Positions 7,911 to 15,141 of a DNA stretch of 64,000 bases are shown piece by piece; positions within the stretch are counted from its first letter, which is position 1; each line of letters begins with the position of its first letter. The translations under genes were made by a program, and so were the position numbers. The notes under the pieces are model-generated. The model was given only the letters and a program-made list of their open reading frames with translations. It was not told the DNA's origin and made no database searches. Origin of the DNA: a bacterium (GTDB lineage Bacteria; JAJVIF01); the NCBI GenBank assembly GCA_022072165.1, contig JAJVIF010000002.1:302221-366220 (forward strand), given 5' to 3'.

Positions 7911-8863
7911 GTCTGGCCAGTCCGGTGATATGCAACATTGGCGAGCAGGTAGGTCTTCGCCCCAAAGTCAGAGGCCATCGGGTCCGGTAACGCATCGACC
8001 ACCTGCTGGAGGGGCAAGAGAGTATCGAGGTCCTGGTCGTCCGCCCGTTCCCAGTGGATGATCCGGTCGTGTCGAAAGTGGCGCTGCGCCTGCTTCAGAT
8101 GGCAGTACCCCACCAGGACATGCGCGGCATGCTGCATCGACATCCCCTCCGGGTCCACCACCCGCAGGGAGTACTCACTGTTAGCGTTGCGATAGATGAG
8201 GAACAGCCGGGTCCCCAGTTCGCAGTGCCGGTAGAGCTGCTGCAAGTCATCAGAGAGGGGAGGGGGCTGGTGCCGGGATTCCGGCAATGGTTTGCTCAGA
8301 CGCTGCCAAAATTGCTCGGCGGACTGGCCGCTCTGCATCAGCTGGCGATAGCCCATCGTGAAAAGTGTGGCCGCCGCGATGGCGTCGTCCAGAGCCCGGT
8401 GCGCGCTGTCCTCCGGGAGCGCCAGGGCGGTCCGGAGATTCACCAGCTTGTACGAGCGGAGTCCGGGGAAGGCCCAGCGGGCCAGATGGACGGTGTCAAT
8501 GCACCGGAGGAACTGGAGCGGTCGCCCCAGCAGGCGCGACCGATACTGCAGGAATCCGAGGTCGAAACTGATGTTGTGTCCGATCACCAGCGGATGGCTC
8601 CCCAGAAACTCTTCCAGCGCGCTAAAGGCGACCCCGACCCGTGGCGCATCGATCACCATCTCATCCGAAATGCCATGAATCGCCCGGACATTGGCGGGAA
8701 TGGGAGTTCCCGGATTCACCAGCGTCTGAAAACGGTCCAGGACCTCGCCGGTCTCCGGGCGAAAGCGGACCGCTCCAATCTCCACGATTTCCGACAGGTG
8801 CGGGTGGAGGCCGGTGGTCTCCAGGTCCAGTGCGATCAGTTCGGGCAGTGCCTCGATCAGCAT
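7901..8863 (-). CDS. DnaQ-type 3'-5' exonuclease fused to a C-terminal WYL domain
   Basis: A 320-residue protein from the ATG at 8863. Residues 8-170 are a DEDDh exonuclease like the Pol III epsilon proofreading subunit: ALDLETTGL (D13, E15), HNISFDLGFL (D101) and HRALDDA (H155, D160) supply all five catalytic residues. After a Pro-rich linker (about 192-205), residues about 208-272 resemble a WYL domain: LFLIYRNANS, LRVVDPEG, then HVLVGYCHLKQAQRHFRHDRI in place of the usual WYLxAYC...RxFRxDRI. WYL domains are ligand or nucleic-acid sensors found in transcription regulators and in defence proteins. The fusion suggests a regulated nuclease rather than the replicative proofreader. Confidence 0.85.
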   Translation of the reverse strand: MLIEALPELIALDLETTGLHPHLSEIVEIGAVRFRPETGEVLDRFQTLVNPGTPIPANVRAIHGISDEMVIDAPRVGVAFSALEEFLGSHPLVIGHNISFDLGFLQYRSRLLGRPLQFLRCIDTVHLARWAFPGLRSYKLVNLRTALALPEDSAHRALDDAIAAATLFTMGYRQLMQSGQSAEQFWQRLSKPLPESRHQPPPLSDDLQQLYRHCELGTRLFLIYRNANSEYSLRVVDPEGMSMQHAAHVLVGYCHLKQAQRHFRHDRIIHWERADDQDLDTLLPLQQVVDALPDPMASDFGAKTYLLANVAYHRTGQTQA

Positions 8864-8940
8864 TCCTGAAGCGCATCCTACCACCCGAGCAGCGACCTGC
8901 GGGAGGCTGCGCGGAGCCCCGGCCACCTAACAAGTGCAAA

Positions 8941-8967
8941 CCGCCCCATCGACCAGCGACAGGGCGG
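8941..8967 (-). terminator. Hairpin between zinc-ribbon gene and exonuclease gene
   Basis: CCGCCC (8941-8946) pairs with GGGCGG (8962-8967) across a 15-nt loop, followed on the minus strand by only a short TTT. It lies just after the zinc-ribbon stop. Weak candidate terminator. Confidence 0.3.
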
Positions 8968-8993
8968 CAGTGGTGAGGTGTGGTCCCGTCGCT

Positions 8994-9200
8994 TTAATTC
9001 GGCGGCGGGTTATCGGTGACGCTGCCGCAGTCATGGCAGAGGGTGAGACGTCGGTCTTCCACCACCAGAGTCTTGATATGCAGCGACGCACAACGCGGGC
9101 AACCAATCAGCAGCGCGATCTCCTCCAGGTGCAGAAAATCATCCACCACACTTTCGGGGGTAAGGTACTGCTGCGGGTCCGCGAACAGACTATGGATCAT
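8994..9200 (-). CDS. Small zinc-ribbon protein (68 aa), unknown
   Basis: The chosen ATG at 9198-9200 has AAAGGAG five nt upstream; an in-frame GTG two codons earlier would bury that Shine-Dalgarno sequence. The protein has an acidic helical N-terminus (FADPQQYLTPESVVDDFLHLEEIA) and two knuckles, CPRC and CHDC, 21 residues apart, a four-Cys zinc-ribbon pattern. It looks cytoplasmic. Same strand as the exonuclease-WYL gene downstream, with a hairpin between. I do not recognise the family. Confidence 0.6.
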   Translation of the reverse strand: MIHSLFADPQQYLTPESVVDDFLHLEEIALLIGCPRCASLHIKTLVVEDRRLTLCHDCGSVTDNPPPN

Positions 9201-9271
9201 GGCCACTCCTTTGCGCGATGCCGCGTACGGGGCGGACCCCCTCCTTGCGGTGTTCGCATTGTGCCACAGCG

Positions 9272-10258
9272 TCAGAACTTCAACGAGGGGTCTGCGGCTT
9301 TCGTTCCACTTTTTTGCCCTCCGGGGTTAACCGGAACCTGGGCAACCACATCAGACACAATCTGCCTGAAGAGGCTGTAGGTGGCATCGTCATACGTCTC
9401 GCGATGCACTGCCCGCATCACGCCGGTATGGTCGATGAGAATCAGGTACGGATGCTGGTCGACCTGCAGCGCGTGATGCCACACCGACTTGTCATCCATC
9501 ACCACCGGCACCATCATCTTGTTGTCGGCGAGGTACTTCTCCATCCGCTCCTTCGAGTGCTCGGAGATGTTCATGACATAGATCGGTTTGCCCTTGAGTT
9601 CCTCGTACCACTTCTTCACCGCTTTCATGTGCCGCAGGTTGTCGTCCCGGAACATGTTCTGCACCTGGTCATCGAACGAGAGCAGGACCGCATGCTCTTT
9701 GCTCAGCGCAAACTCCATGGAGAAAGAGCGTCCGCTCATAGTGGCACCCTTGAGACGGTTGTCTGTGATCTTGTCCCCGACCGTCACCCAGTTCGCACTC
9801 GCCATGTCGTACCGATGCGCCTGCACCAGAAACCACTGGTCGCCGATCTTCTCGAAAATGCAGAGGAGGGAAATCACGGTGGGGAGCTTGCCGAACTGGC
9901 CCGTCACCTGCGGATAGATCGCCTTGTAGAAGGAGTCGCCGTTGAACATCCCTTCCCCAAAGCGATAGGTCACCTTGGTCTGCTTCAGGATCTTCGTCAG
10001 CTCCGGATACGACCCCAGAAACTGATCCCGGGTCTTGAGAAACCGGGAGTCAATCACGCCCCGTCGGGGATGGATCCATTTCCCCATTTTGGCCGTATCC
10101 CCGGCCATGTAGTCGGCGATGAACTGTTTGGCGAAGTCATCCGGCACCTCAATCTGCCCCGGTGCCAGGGTCGGCAACTGCGCTGACGCCGGGACCAGCA
10201 GGCAGCCGAGCAGGATCAGAACCAGGGACCAGAGGGTGCCGAAGCGATGCAGAGCCAT
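9272..10258 (-). CDS. Secreted protein with thioredoxin-like C-terminus lacking CXXC
   Basis: 328 residues from the ATG at 10256-10258, which gives a classic signal peptide (MALHRFGTLWSLVLILLGCLLVPASAQ, cleavage after ASA). The middle (about 35-200) is unassigned. The C-terminal ~130 residues follow a thioredoxin/TlpA order: helix with MKAVKKWYEELKG, strand YVMNIS, MVPVVMDD, then HPYLILIDHTGVMRAV, the usual cis-Pro and fliD-x-x-G strand. The place where CXXC would be reads FDDQVQNMFRDDN, so no redox-active Cys remains. It may be a binding or structural relative. The frame is open to 10411, but only this start gives the signal peptide. Confidence 0.72.
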   Translation of the reverse strand: MALHRFGTLWSLVLILLGCLLVPASAQLPTLAPGQIEVPDDFAKQFIADYMAGDTAKMGKWIHPRRGVIDSRFLKTRDQFLGSYPELTKILKQTKVTYRFGEGMFNGDSFYKAIYPQVTGQFGKLPTVISLLCIFEKIGDQWFLVQAHRYDMASANWVTVGDKITDNRLKGATMSGRSFSMEFALSKEHAVLLSFDDQVQNMFRDDNLRHMKAVKKWYEELKGKPIYVMNISEHSKERMEKYLADNKMMVPVVMDDKSVWHHALQVDQHPYLILIDHTGVMRAVHRETYDDATYSLFRQIVSDVVAQVPVNPGGQKSGTKAADPSLKF

Positions 10259-10416
10259 AAACCGATTATGGCTGCCACATCCGGGACCGGCAAGATAACC
10301 ACCCCTGTGATTGCCGGATTCCCCTGAAACTGCGCCCTGTGAGGCACATCCCGACGTCCCGGCTCCGATAGTAAGTAGCCACACGCTGTAAAGCGGAGGA
10401 GGAAGCGGCATTCTGC

Positions 10417-11535
10417 ATGGCTGATGAACGACGCGCTCAGGTCCTGGCCCGGCTCGCCGCCCGCGAATCCCTCGCAGGCTGGGATCTGCGTGGCATCAAT
10501 CTGGCCGGTGCGAAGTGCTATACGGTCGCTGCCGATGGTCAGCTCATCAAAGCCGCCGACTTCCGGGGGGCGAACCTCGCCGGAGCGGACCTCTCGGGAG
10601 CCGACTGCCTCGATGCCGACTTCACCGGCGCGGTCCTCGCCGGCGCGACCCTCGCGGGCACCTACCTGTTTGGCGCGACTCTCAATGAAGCGGACTGCCG
10701 TGGCATCCGGGCCCAGCATCTGCACTGCTACAGCACGACCGCCGAGGGTGCGACCTTCGATGAAGCGGACCTCACCGATGCCCAGCTGACCGCATCGGTG
10801 TTCGCCCAGAGTTCCTTTATGGGCGCGCTGATTAACAACGGCAATCTCTCAGGGACTGATTTTCGGGGAGCCGACTTCCGGGGGGTCCAGGCCCGGGGCT
10901 GCGACTGCGCCGGCGCGAAGTTCATCGGGGCGAAGCTCGCCGACAGCCGTTGGCCCCACTCCCGCTTCACCGCCTGCGATTTAACCGATGTCCATGCCGC
11001 CCGGGTCGACTTCCAGGGGGCGATCTTCGGGACCCCCCGCGACAAGGCTGCCCGCTGTACCGGCGCGGACCTTGCCGATGCCGACCTGCGTCATGCCCAC
11101 GCCTGTGGTGTCTCCTTCGCTGGTGCGGTCTGCACCGGCACCGCCTGCGATGGCGCGGTCCTGAGCCTGGCTGACTTCTCGGATGCCCTGGTGGACTGCA
11201 ACACGCGGCTGCGAAACGCCACGCTCCATGAAGCGAACTTTGCCCGGGTTGCGCTGGAGACGCTGTCCCTGCAGGGGGCCCGGCTCTTTAAGACGCAACT
11301 CAGCCAGACCCAGCTCGGCGAGCGGCTGGTCGAGGAATGCCTGGGCGACTATGAAGCCGCCCGCCTGATCTATATCAGTCTGGCCGAAAACTTCAAGGAA
11401 CTCGGCCATCAGCAGGAAGCCGCCTGGGCCCGACGCAAAGCGGAGCAGATGCGTCGACGCGCTGCGGGTCCCGACCCGGCGGCCGCGGTCCTGGGGCCGA
11501 TGCGGGAATTCTTCGCCCGCAAAGTCGGCGGCTAA
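10417..11535 (+). CDS. Cysteine-rich pentapeptide-repeat protein
   Basis: 372 residues, ATG preceded by GGAGGAGGAAG. From about residue 20 to 300 there are tandem A(D/N)LxG-type pentapeptides (ANLAGADLSGADCLDADFTG and similar), predicted to fold as a right-handed quadrilateral beta-helix. The last ~65 residues are a charged helical tail (EECLGDYEAARLIYISLAENFKELG, ARRKAEQMRRR), also common in this family. About a dozen Cys fall at repeat positions, which is unusual. There is no signal peptide, so it is cytoplasmic. Pentapeptide proteins include gyrase-protecting Qnr/MfpA types, but nothing here shows that role. Confidence 0.85.
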   Translation: MADERRAQVLARLAARESLAGWDLRGINLAGAKCYTVAADGQLIKAADFRGANLAGADLSGADCLDADFTGAVLAGATLAGTYLFGATLNEADCRGIRAQHLHCYSTTAEGATFDEADLTDAQLTASVFAQSSFMGALINNGNLSGTDFRGADFRGVQARGCDCAGAKFIGAKLADSRWPHSRFTACDLTDVHAARVDFQGAIFGTPRDKAARCTGADLADADLRHAHACGVSFAGAVCTGTACDGAVLSLADFSDALVDCNTRLRNATLHEANFARVALETLSLQGARLFKTQLSQTQLGERLVEECLGDYEAARLIYISLAENFKELGHQQEAAWARRKAEQMRRRAAGPDPAAAVLGPMREFFARKVGG

Positions 11536-11586
11536 CCCCGCAGCCGAGCACGGGACCTCCGATTCGTTCGCGGTCGTCCCGAGTCT

Positions 11587-12582
11587 TTAGAACTGGAACG
11601 TCGCCAGGGTCCGCCAGCCTTCTGTACTGTAATGGTAGTCGTCGGTTAACCGCTCAATTTTCGGTCCTTGCGGACCGATCGGATCCGGCACGAAGTTTTC
11701 ATTCAGGCCGATACCATCGATCCAGCGAGGGCGCCCGTCCGCCAGGATCACCCGCCAACGGATGTCCTGCGTTGAGTCGTTAGCCTCCAACAGCACCCCT
11801 CCTGGGCCAGGCCACGCCTGATGGGGGAGCGGCATCCCCTCCCCCCTCGGTACGCAGTCCACCATGGTCCAGAGTTCCTCAATCGTCTCAGGAAAGCGCC
11901 CCCGATCGGTCGAGAATTTAAAGAGGAGCTGGGAGTATGTTTCTGCAAGATGTTTTTGTCGAATGCGCAATGGGGTGTCTGGTGGACGTCGCGTCCCGGC
12001 GAGGAATTGCCGGGCCTGCTCGTAGCTCCGCACATAGAAGCCGACATTCACCACATCCACCGTGTGCTTGTCTACCGGCATCTGGCGGGAACCATGGATT
12101 TCAATCCGGAGTTGTTCCGGTGCAAAGTCGAGCCATACTCCTGGGGACTCCGGGGGCACCGAAGCGCTGGCCGTGTGCAGTGTCAGCGGTTGCCCTTGAC
12201 TGTTTGCCGGTGCCAGGAGCCAGAGCCCGGCGGCCTCCAGGGCTGCGGCATCCGGAGGCAACCCGCCTGTGAGTTTCAGATAGCTGCGAACACATTTGGT
12301 CAGAGAGTGCTGCACGAAACTGGCCTGCAGCCCAGTAATGTGCACCTGGTGATCGGCCATCCAGCCCTGGTAGTACCCGGTGCTGAACTCGTTTGCGCTG
12401 AATCGCGCAGTTGCAGGAACGGTAGCCGAGGGCCGTTGCTGGGGAGACGCCGGAGGAAGAAACTGGCGCTGCAGTGCTCCCAGCTGTGACAACCCGGACT
12501 GACTGCATCCGGGCGTTACGACTCCACCCAGTAACAGCAGGACCCCGATGATCCAACGCTGACTTTGCATGACGACTGACAT
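11587..12582 (-). CDS. Cassette A lipoprotein with pseudopilin-like GxxP motifs, unknown family
   Basis: 331 residues. The chosen ATG (12580-12582) has GGAGG eight nt upstream; an in-frame GTG at 12591 is an alternative. The N-terminus is a signal sequence (WIIGVLLLLGGVVTPGC) with a Cys in a lipobox-like setting, although TPGC is a weak match. Two motifs of the form aromatic/Leu-x-Y...G-x-(L/F)-P...E-x-L are seen: SYLKLTGGLPPDAAALEAAGL and FSTDRGRFPETIEEL, resembling the helix-to-loop part of type II pseudopilins. It lies 42 nt downstream of the Cys-rich gene and is probably co-transcribed. The lipoprotein at 36651 shares this layout. It ends convergent with the pentapeptide gene. Confidence 0.7.
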   Translation of the reverse strand: MSVVMQSQRWIIGVLLLLGGVVTPGCSQSGLSQLGALQRQFLPPASPQQRPSATVPATARFSANEFSTGYYQGWMADHQVHITGLQASFVQHSLTKCVRSYLKLTGGLPPDAAALEAAGLWLLAPANSQGQPLTLHTASASVPPESPGVWLDFAPEQLRIEIHGSRQMPVDKHTVDVVNVGFYVRSYEQARQFLAGTRRPPDTPLRIRQKHLAETYSQLLFKFSTDRGRFPETIEELWTMVDCVPRGEGMPLPHQAWPGPGGVLLEANDSTQDIRWRVILADGRPRWIDGIGLNENFVPDPIGPQGPKIERLTDDYHYSTEGWRTLATFQF

Positions 12583-12624
12583 CCTCTGCACCTCCGTCCA
12601 CTTCCCCTCGCGTTTGTACTCTGA

Positions 12625-13209
12625 TCAGACTTCCGTCGGACAGCAGTCCGACTCCGCACAGTTCAGACAGATCTCGGGTGGATACCCGGCTGCGGAGCAA
12701 GGCCCGGGAAATCCGGGGGGCACGAAGCAATTCTGGCCTTCCATCGGCGTCGGTGGACACAACTCATGTGATGAGCGCTCAGGGTCATTACTCCAAATCT
12801 CGAAATAGCTCAGATTGCCATAACAGAGATTGAATTTATCGCAGCCTACAGACGACCCAGTGATCTCATGGCGACCGCCTGCGGCATCGAAAAGCAGCGC
12901 CGGGATTGTTTCGCAGGCCTCTGCCCCTAACCATTCGCCACTCTCTTCTTCCCGATGGAAACAAGCCAGATCTGCCCACGGGCCGACGGTTTTCACCTGG
13001 TAATTGCAAACCATGAGCGTATGCGTAACCGGGTCCTCACAAACATAGGTAACAGGCTTGCTGCAATGAACAAATTCTTCCACGTAGTAGACGCAGCAGC
13101 CGAAATCCACGGGCTCTTCCGAATGCCCCACTTGGGGAGCTAAAAGCACCACCACCGCCAGGGCCAGCAACCCGGCTTTACGGACTAACGTGAAAGATCT
13201 GAAGCGCAT
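12625..13209 (-). CDS. Cassette A secreted cysteine-rich protein, unknown family
   Basis: 194 residues from the ATG at 13207-13209, with GAGGAGG nine nt upstream; a longer open frame to 13299 runs through the promoter and is rejected. A signal peptide (KAGLLALAVVVLLAPQVGHSEE) is followed by a mature part of about 165 residues carrying 16 Cys, including two CC pairs (GCC near the start, DCCPTEV at the end). The even number and export suggest a disulfide-knotted extracytoplasmic protein. No known fold is recognised. Its promoter contains a 17-nt CT repeat, so expression may be phase-variable. The lipoprotein gene follows by 42 nt. Its counterpart is at 37739-38152. Confidence 0.72.
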   Translation of the reverse strand: MRFRSFTLVRKAGLLALAVVVLLAPQVGHSEEPVDFGCCVYYVEEFVHCSKPVTYVCEDPVTHTLMVCNYQVKTVGPWADLACFHREEESGEWLGAEACETIPALLFDAAGGRHEITGSSVGCDKFNLCYGNLSYFEIWSNDPERSSHELCPPTPMEGQNCFVPPGFPGPCSAAGYPPEICLNCAESDCCPTEV

Positions 13210-13248
13210 GATGCGGCACCTCCTCACGGTCATGTTTACTGTTATCTG

Positions 13249-13277
13249 ATTATAGAGAGAGAGAGAGAGAGAGTCAA
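13249..13277 (-). promoter_or_regulatory. Sigma70-like promoter of cassette A with CT-repeat spacer
   Basis: On the minus strand -35 is TTGACT (13277-13272) and -10 is a perfect TATAAT (13254-13249), exactly 17 nt apart. The whole spacer is the alternating sequence (CT)8C. The -10 box ends 39 nt before the ATG at 13209. Gain or loss of one CT unit would change the spacing to 19 or 15, far from optimum. Confidence 0.8.
13255..13271 (-). repeat. CT/GA dinucleotide microsatellite, 8.5 units
   Basis: Read on the + strand this is GAGAG... from 13255 to 13271, and the CT that ends the -35 box continues it. It is the only long dinucleotide run I noticed in the window. It forms the entire spacer of the cassette A promoter. 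Confidence 0.95.
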
Positions 13278-13307
13278 GCGTCCTCAATGAAATTGTCACG
13301 ACACAAA

Positions 13308-13331
13308 CATCCCCCGGTTGCCCGGGGGATG
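13308..13331 (-). terminator. Hairpin terminator between murC and cassette A
   Basis: CATCCCCCGG (13308-13317) and CCGGGGGATG (13322-13331) form a perfect 10-bp stem with a 4-nt loop, followed on the minus strand by TTTGTGT. It lies 30 nt before the -35 of cassette A, insulating it from murC. An equivalent hairpin is at 38249-38271. Confidence 0.65.
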
Positions 13332-13375
13332 CCTGTTCACACGCTCTCGCTCGCTTACCTCACAGGAGGTCGCTC

Positions 13376-13471
13376 ATGCGACAAAAGAAGCTGTGGGGGT
13401 CCGGGCTGGCAGGCCGTGGAACCCTGATGGGTGTCGCGACGAATGCTGGAGGTCCTGCAGAAAGGCGCTAG
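13376..13471 (+). CDS. Candidate 31-aa small ORF antisense to the murC end
   Basis: A + strand ORF begins at ATG 13376 with a perfect AGGAGG seven nt upstream (13364-13369) and ends at TAG 13469-13471, overlapping the murC stop by 4 nt. The product is basic and Gly-rich (MRQKKLWGSGLAGRG...). No promoter is evident and the upstream DNA is the terminator hairpin. The strong ribosome site is the only support, so this may be chance. Confidence 0.25.
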   Translation: MRQKKLWGSGLAGRGTLMGVATNAGGPAERR

Positions 13472-14859
13472 TGGGCGCTGGCAGCGAGTTCTTCTGCCAC
13501 AAGCCGGACATCGCCGGCTCCCAGGGTGATCACCAGATCATGCGGCCGCTGCCGGGAGCGGACATAGGCCGGGATATCCGCCAGCAGGGGGATGTACCGG
13601 ACCGGAGGCTGACCAGGGCAGCTGGTCAGGCTGTTGAGAATCAGGGCGGCATCGACTCCCTCCACCGGCGACTCGCCAGCAGAGTAGATGTCGGTGACGA
13701 TGACCTCGTCCACCCCGGCGAAGCTCTGCCCGAAGTCCGCATGGAGCTGCTGGACCCGGGAATACCGGTGGGGCTGGAAGATGCCAATGATGCGATCCGG
13801 ATGATTGGCCCGGGCGGCACTCAGGGTGGCCCGGATCTCGCTCGGATGGTGGGCATAGTCATCCACCACGATCATGTCATCAGAGGCATGCAGGATGTCG
13901 AAGCGACGTCGCACGCCCTCGAACGCCGGGAGCGACTCGCGGATCGACTCCAGCGGGACCCCGGCATGGCGCGCCACCGCGATGGCGGCCAGGGCATTGG
14001 TGATATTGAAGCGACCAGGGCGGTTCAGCCGGAAGCGGCCGAGGCTGCTTCCCCGATGCAGCAGGGTGAATTCGGTAGCAAAGGAGCCCTCGAAGAGGTC
14101 CACCGCCATGTAGTCGGCGGGCTGCTCCAGCCCAAAGGTCACCACCTGACGGGCAAAGAACTGGCTCAGTCGCAGGCAATTGGGGTCATCGACCGCCAGG
14201 AAGATCGCGCCATCCTGCGGCACCTTGCTCAGGAACTGCGAGAAAGTCCGGACCAGCGCATCCAGGGAGCCGTAGTGATCCATGTGGTCGGTGTCGATAT
14301 TCGTGACGACCACCAGCTCCGGATTCAGTTCCACCAGCGATCCATCAGATTCATCGGCTTCCGCGACAAAGTATTCGCCGAGGCCCAGACGGGCATTCCC
14401 GTCGAGTTCCCGGACCTCGCCCCCCACAATGGCGGTGGGGTCAATGCCGGCCCGCACCAGGAGGCTGGCGATCATGGCGGTGGTGGTGGTTTTGCCGTGG
14501 GTCCCGGCGACCGCGATCCCCCGGCTCGAATTCATCACACAACCGAGCATCCGCGCCCGGGAGACCACCGGGAGGCCCTGCCGACGCGCTTCCATCAGTT
14601 CGGGGTTGTCCTGGCGGATGGCCGAGGAGGTCACCACGACATCGGCCCCCCGGAGATACTCCGGATGATGCCCCACATGGCATTGAATCCCCTGGTGCGC
14701 CAGACACTCCAGCATCCGGGACGCCTTGCTGTCGGACCCCGACACCACATAGCCCAGCCCGTTCAGAAGCTGGGCGATGCCCGACATCCCAATACCGCCA
14801 ATACCCACGAAATGGACGTGGCGGGCGGCGGATGGCGATGCGAGGTAGTTGTGGTGCAT
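13468..14859 (-). CDS. murC: UDP-N-acetylmuramate-L-alanine ligase
   Basis: 463 residues, ATP-dependent addition of L-Ala to UDP-MurNAc in cytoplasmic peptidoglycan precursor synthesis. The N-terminal Rossmann domain has FVGIGGIGMSGIA, the central Mur ligase domain has the P-loop GTHGKTTTT and EADESDGS, and the C-terminal domain has VDDYAHHPSEI and GAGD. The ATG at 14859 gives the normal N-terminus (MHHNYL... then HVHFVGIGG); upstream in-frame starts only add an unlikely extension. Oddity: it stands alone and not in a dcw cell-wall cluster. Confidence 0.95.
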   Translation of the reverse strand: MHHNYLASPSAARHVHFVGIGGIGMSGIAQLLNGLGYVVSGSDSKASRMLECLAHQGIQCHVGHHPEYLRGADVVVTSSAIRQDNPELMEARRQGLPVVSRARMLGCVMNSSRGIAVAGTHGKTTTTAMIASLLVRAGIDPTAIVGGEVRELDGNARLGLGEYFVAEADESDGSLVELNPELVVVTNIDTDHMDHYGSLDALVRTFSQFLSKVPQDGAIFLAVDDPNCLRLSQFFARQVVTFGLEQPADYMAVDLFEGSFATEFTLLHRGSSLGRFRLNRPGRFNITNALAAIAVARHAGVPLESIRESLPAFEGVRRRFDILHASDDMIVVDDYAHHPSEIRATLSAARANHPDRIIGIFQPHRYSRVQQLHADFGQSFAGVDEVIVTDIYSAGESPVEGVDAALILNSLTSCPGQPPVRYIPLLADIPAYVRSRQRPHDLVITLGAGDVRLVAEELAASAH

Positions 14860-15141
14860 GGTTGGTCCGGTCCTTGGGCCGTCCACGGAACAGGGAGTAT
14901 GCCAAAAGGGACCCGCGCTGTGCCAGCGGCATCCCCCGGCAACCAATCGGCGCTAAACCGATACAGGCGTCCCGGCGCGGCTTAATTGGCCTATATTGGC
15001 CAGCAAGCGCGATGGGAGCGATGTAAACGCCCGTTACCGGGTCTGACACCATCCGCCGCCACTCTAATATCGTGTCTTCTCCGTGTCCCCAGCACCACAC
15101 ACCACTCCCAACAAGCCAGACCACCGCGCATCCCGGATCCG

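Noticed and set aside
13318-14985. 555-codon + strand open frame opposite murC
   Set aside because: It is the antisense shadow of murC in high-GC DNA: rich in His/Arg/Gly/Asp, with no start signal and no family resemblance.
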